DNA of 7,533 bases, taken from assembly GCA_017419325.1 (NCBI GenBank), contig JAFOLN010000080.1, positions 1 to 7,533 on the forward strand, given 5' to 3'. The DNA is from Clostridia bacterium. Lineage in GTDB: Bacteria; Bacillota; Clostridia; Oscillospirales; RGIG577. Within the stretch, counting starts at the first letter, position 1, and every line of letters starts with the position of its first letter. Position numbers and translations under genes: made by a program. The notes beneath the pieces are model-generated. The model made no database searches. It was not told where the DNA came from and worked only from the letters and a program-made list of their open reading frames with translations. This document shows, in pieces, positions 4,994-7,533 of this stretch.

Positions 4994-6810
4994 AACTTCG
5001 CAGCAAGATCGGAACGTATGCCGCGATAGAGGAGGAGTATAAAAGACTGCTGCTTTGTTTAAACGGCGAGCGTTTTCTGTTCGGAGCTTACAGGTTTGAC
5101 CGTGTGACAGAGGAGCTTATCCGTTTTTTGGGTCATGCGGGAGACTCGCTCGGAATAAACATTAAAACGACGCTTGTTCTGCCCGAAGCCGAAGCCGTCA
5201 TGGCAAAGGAGGCATTAGGGACGTTCTGCGAGGTGCTTTCCTCGGAGCGCCTAAGCCCGGGGCTCGAAGCGGAATACTCGGTATACTGTACATACGGCTT
5301 TTACGACGACGCCCCCGATGAGGCGGCAAAAAAGTGGCGCGTTAAAAATGCAGAGGCGTTTTTTGGGGCGGTCTGCACACTGAAAAAAAGCATATGTATC
5401 AGCGATTTTAAGGCGTACGACCCCTACGAGTATCCCGTTCGCGCATCGGAAGGCGAATATTGCGGAGAAAAAAACAACTCTGTCCGCATTATCGAGGAAC
5501 TTGCCGAAGATTCCTGTGTCTATAATCTTAGGATAAGAGCGGGCATGCTCATGGGCGCGTCGATGAAGCCGGCCGATGATATCGCCGAAATATTCGACAA
5601 AATGACCCGAGGGGACCGCTTTGTCCACACATCGGGACGTACTGCCTACTCGCTTATGCACATAAGCGATTTTATAAGGGCGTTTATAGTGCTTTCCCAA
5701 AGCTGTGTGGGCGTATACAATGCGGCTAACGGCGACGCGGCAGTAACGCCCGGCGCCATCTGCGAACGCTGCTACCGCCTTTCGGACGATCCGCCCGAGA
5801 TCGATATAGTGCTTTCGGGCGAGAAGACGGCGCAAAGCTTTGCGCTTAATACACAGAAGCTTTCGCTTACGGGATTTGTACCGAGAGTTTCTCTTGACAA
5901 TATGCTGGAGGAACAGCTTCTTATCCGCGGAGACGCGGGAAAAAACACGAACAGGTCGTATTACGGAAAGCTTCCCGTCATACAGTCGCTGCTGTTTCGG
6001 ATGATGTGTGAAGTGGACGACATTTGCAGAAGGAATAACATCATGTATTTCTTAGGCGGAGGCACGCTTCTCGGAGCGGTGAGAGAGCATGGCTTTATCC
6101 CGTGGGACGATGACGTTGACCTCATGATGCTTCGAGACGATTTTGAGCGTTTCCTTGAAGCGGCGCGCCGCGAGCTGCCACCGGAGCTTTTTTTACAGAC
6201 GCCCGACGATGAGGACGGGAACCATTATCTCAACATAAAGATACGTCTTAACGGAACGGTGTTTTGCAGCGCATATCTTGCCGGGTTCCCGAAGCTCCAC
6301 AACGGCGTCTTCCTTGACATCGTGGCTCATGACTATACGGCGAACACCGAGGCGGGCAGGAAACGCCACATGAAGCTTACGCTTCTTGCAAGAGGGCTTC
6401 TTTTTAAAAAATGGTCGAAGGGCTCCGTTACGCAGGTGACCGAGAAAAAAAGCTATTTCCTTCTCGACATACTTAAAAGAATACTTCCGTTTTCGTTTCT
6501 GGAGTGGTTCCAGAAGCGGGTACTTACGATGTACCGAAAGAAAAAGACAGATTATCTTTACGACGGCATGGGACCGAATATAGGAAAGGGCGCGTTCCCG
6601 AGCAAATGGCTATCAAGTGCGGTGGAATGCGAGTTTGAAGGCAGGATGTTTCCCGTGCCCGTAAATGCCCACGAGTACCTCACATATTTATACGGAGATT
6701 ATATGGTAAGCGAATCGGGCAAGAACATAGAAGCATACCATGACGCCGTATGGGTGGACGTGGGAGCATATTCACAGAAAAAAGAAGAAAAGTCATACGT
6801 TTTGAATTAG
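4978..6810 (+). CDS. Fusion of a degenerate SDR/epimerase-like domain with a LicD phosphotransferase
   Basis: Two domains in 610 residues. The front (about 20-315) follows an extended SDR (sugar epimerase) plan: first strand RFLFGAYRFD (32-41), Ser142 in CISDF, a Y161-C-G-E-K165 catalytic-type pair, LRIRAGMLMG (184-193), MHISDFIRAF (227-236), GVYNAANGD (245-253) and LSLTGFVPRVSLDNML (295-310). The glycine-rich NAD motif is lost: GAYRFDR replaces the usual GxxGxxG. The back (about 337-600) is LicD: GGGTLLGAVREHGFIPWDDDVDLMM (360-384, written here by key residues G360, D377, D378, D379, D381), FLDIVAHD (445-452) and the end motif VNAHEYLTYLYGDYM (562-576). LicD proteins transfer phosphocholine or similar phospho-groups from CDP-type donors to wall polymers; the group moved here is unknown. 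I chose ATG 4978 because the earlier TTG 4891 adds an unconserved arginine- and cysteine-rich stretch over leader DNA, but no good ribosome site precedes either. The glycosyltransferase-like gene follows after 22 bases. Confidence 0.87.
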   Translation: MDTKVKLRSKIGTYAAIEEEYKRLLLCLNGERFLFGAYRFDRVTEELIRFLGHAGDSLGINIKTTLVLPEAEAVMAKEALGTFCEVLSSERLSPGLEAEYSVYCTYGFYDDAPDEAAKKWRVKNAEAFFGAVCTLKKSICISDFKAYDPYEYPVRASEGEYCGEKNNSVRIIEELAEDSCVYNLRIRAGMLMGASMKPADDIAEIFDKMTRGDRFVHTSGRTAYSLMHISDFIRAFIVLSQSCVGVYNAANGDAAVTPGAICERCYRLSDDPPEIDIVLSGEKTAQSFALNTQKLSLTGFVPRVSLDNMLEEQLLIRGDAGKNTNRSYYGKLPVIQSLLFRMMCEVDDICRRNNIMYFLGGGTLLGAVREHGFIPWDDDVDLMMLRDDFERFLEAARRELPPELFLQTPDDEDGNHYLNIKIRLNGTVFCSAYLAGFPKLHNGVFLDIVAHDYTANTEAGRKRHMKLTLLARGLLFKKWSKGSVTQVTEKKSYFLLDILKRILPFSFLEWFQKRVLTMYRKKKTDYLYDGMGPNIGKGAFPSKWLSSAVECEFEGRMFPVPVNAHEYLTYLYGDYMVSESGKNIEAYHDAVWVDVGAYSQKKEEKSYVLN

Positions 6811-6832
6811 AATTGGAATTTGGGTGTAAATA

Positions 6833-7533
6833 ATGAAGACCAAATATTTTTGCAGCGTAGTTCTACATATAAGCGACGATGAGACCTTAAAGGAATGGCT
6901 TCGTGACTTTGCTGACAAAGAGGACTTTTTAAAGCAGAATATTTATTTGATCATGGCGGACTCACTGTGCAGCGACGCCTCAAAGGCGGCGTGTGAAGAG
7001 TTCAACGCGAAATTCTCCGACAATACGAAATATGTCGCAGCTCCCGACGCCTCATATGCCGCATGCAATAACGCGGCGGCAGCGTTCATACCGGAATGCG
7101 AATACGTAAACTATACGGATACAACAGTGATGCTTCACTGCTCAGACATAGAGAAGATGAGGGATAATATCCCAAAGAAACATATAATCGCCGCGTGGAG
7201 CTTTTATCCTATATGCGTGCGAAACCCAAGCGAGCCGGTGCCGTATCTTAAGTTCGCACCGGGCAATTATCACCGCAGCACCTCAAATTTTACGAGATTC
7301 AGCCTGTTCCTTCCGGGATTTCTCATAAAATACGATCTCGTAAAGGAACGTAAATTCAGTGAAAAAGCGCCTGAGGACGCCGATATATTATTTCTCATTC
7401 AGTGTCTTTTCGACGGCAAGGACTATCAGCTTACGGGCATTCCGCTTAACTGCACGGAGCCCTTCGAGAACGATTTCTACAATTACAGAAGACAGTACGA
7501 AAAGGAGTGGTATACGGACGCTCTTTTGGAAAC
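6833..7533 (+). CDS. Diverged family 2 glycosyltransferase-like protein (3' end beyond the window)
   Basis: 233 codons are visible without a stop. The layout follows the GT2 (GT-A) fold: an opening strand YFCSVVLHISDDETLKEWL (5-23), a second strand IYLIMADSLCSDAS (37-50) in the place of the usual 'vDDgSxDxS', an Ala/Asn-rich helix ASYAACNNAAAAF (73-85) where 'g.a.aRN.g' is expected, and YVNYTDTTVM (91-100) where the metal-binding DxD normally lies. Later PGFLIKYDLVKERKFSE (161-177) resembles the acceptor-side helix. Several key residues are changed, so catalysis is doubtful. In Clostridia such domains often sit in front of a CDP-glycerol glycerophosphotransferase (TagF) domain, which would fit the LicD neighbour, but that part is not visible. 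The ATG at 6833 has only a weak GGGTG site upstream. It is probably co-transcribed with the LicD gene, 22 bases away. Confidence 0.7.
   Translation, partial: MKTKYFCSVVLHISDDETLKEWLRDFADKEDFLKQNIYLIMADSLCSDASKAACEEFNAKFSDNTKYVAAPDASYAACNNAAAAFIPECEYVNYTDTTVMLHCSDIEKMRDNIPKKHIIAAWSFYPICVRNPSEPVPYLKFAPGNYHRSTSNFTRFSLFLPGFLIKYDLVKERKFSEKAPEDADILFLIQCLFDGKDYQLTGIPLNCTEPFENDFYNYRRQYEKEWYTDALLE

Noticed and set aside
4602..5006. Minus-strand frame of 134 codons across the divergent intergenic region
   Set aside because: It covers both promoters and the start of LicD, has an unlikely composition and no recognisable domain.
5251..5835. Minus-strand frame of 194 codons inside LicD
   Set aside because: An antisense shadow of the SDR-like domain; the plus frame carries clear family motifs and the shadow has none.

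Overview
The window looks like chromosomal DNA from a Gram-positive anaerobe of the class Clostridia, probably an uncultured gut member of the Eubacteriales. This rests on the mid-range GC, the strong AAGGAGG-type ribosome sites, the sigma-A-like promoters with extended -10 elements, and the gene set: a membrane-anchored phosphodiester glycosidase, a LicD protein with an SDR-like front half, and a small two-helix membrane protein. No RNA gene, CRISPR array, insertion sequence or phage gene was seen.

Region 1 (minus strand, 3341 down to the left edge) is a four-gene operon. A near-consensus promoter at 3313-3341 precedes a two-helix membrane protein of unknown function (2788-3276), a COG3964-type amidohydrolase/deacetylase (1593-2741), a class U sirtuin (857-1579) and an alpha/beta hydrolase whose 3' end leaves the window (1-827). 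Gaps are 46, 13 and 29 bases, and the ribosome site of the sirtuin overlaps the stop codon of the amidohydrolase. Three of the four products belong to families that remove acyl or acetyl groups or hydrolyse esters or amides, so a shared role in acyl-group turnover is a reasonable but unproven inference.

Region 2 (minus strand, 3345-4664) is a single-gene unit: promoter, a membrane-anchored NAGPA/DUF2233 phosphodiester glycosidase, and a strong hairpin terminator (3345-3379). The terminator lies almost against the promoter of region 1.

Region 3 (4599-4977) is a 379-base divergent intergenic stretch. It holds one promoter per direction, a near-identical short direct repeat near each predicted start site, an inverted repeat touching the plus-strand -10 box, and a leader of about 150 bases. 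That leader contains a 45-codon reading frame overlapping the start of the next gene and a segment that may be a dispersed repeat.

Region 4 (plus strand, 4978 to the right edge) starts an envelope-polymer gene set. First is a fusion of a degenerate SDR/epimerase-like domain to a LicD phosphotransferase domain; second is a diverged family 2 glycosyltransferase-like protein that runs off the window. With the divergent phosphodiester glycosidase, they suggest decoration of a cell-wall polymer such as a teichoic acid or phosphorylated polysaccharide. The least ordinary item is the SDR-LicD fusion, whose front half has lost its glycine-rich NAD motif but keeps a YxxxK pair.
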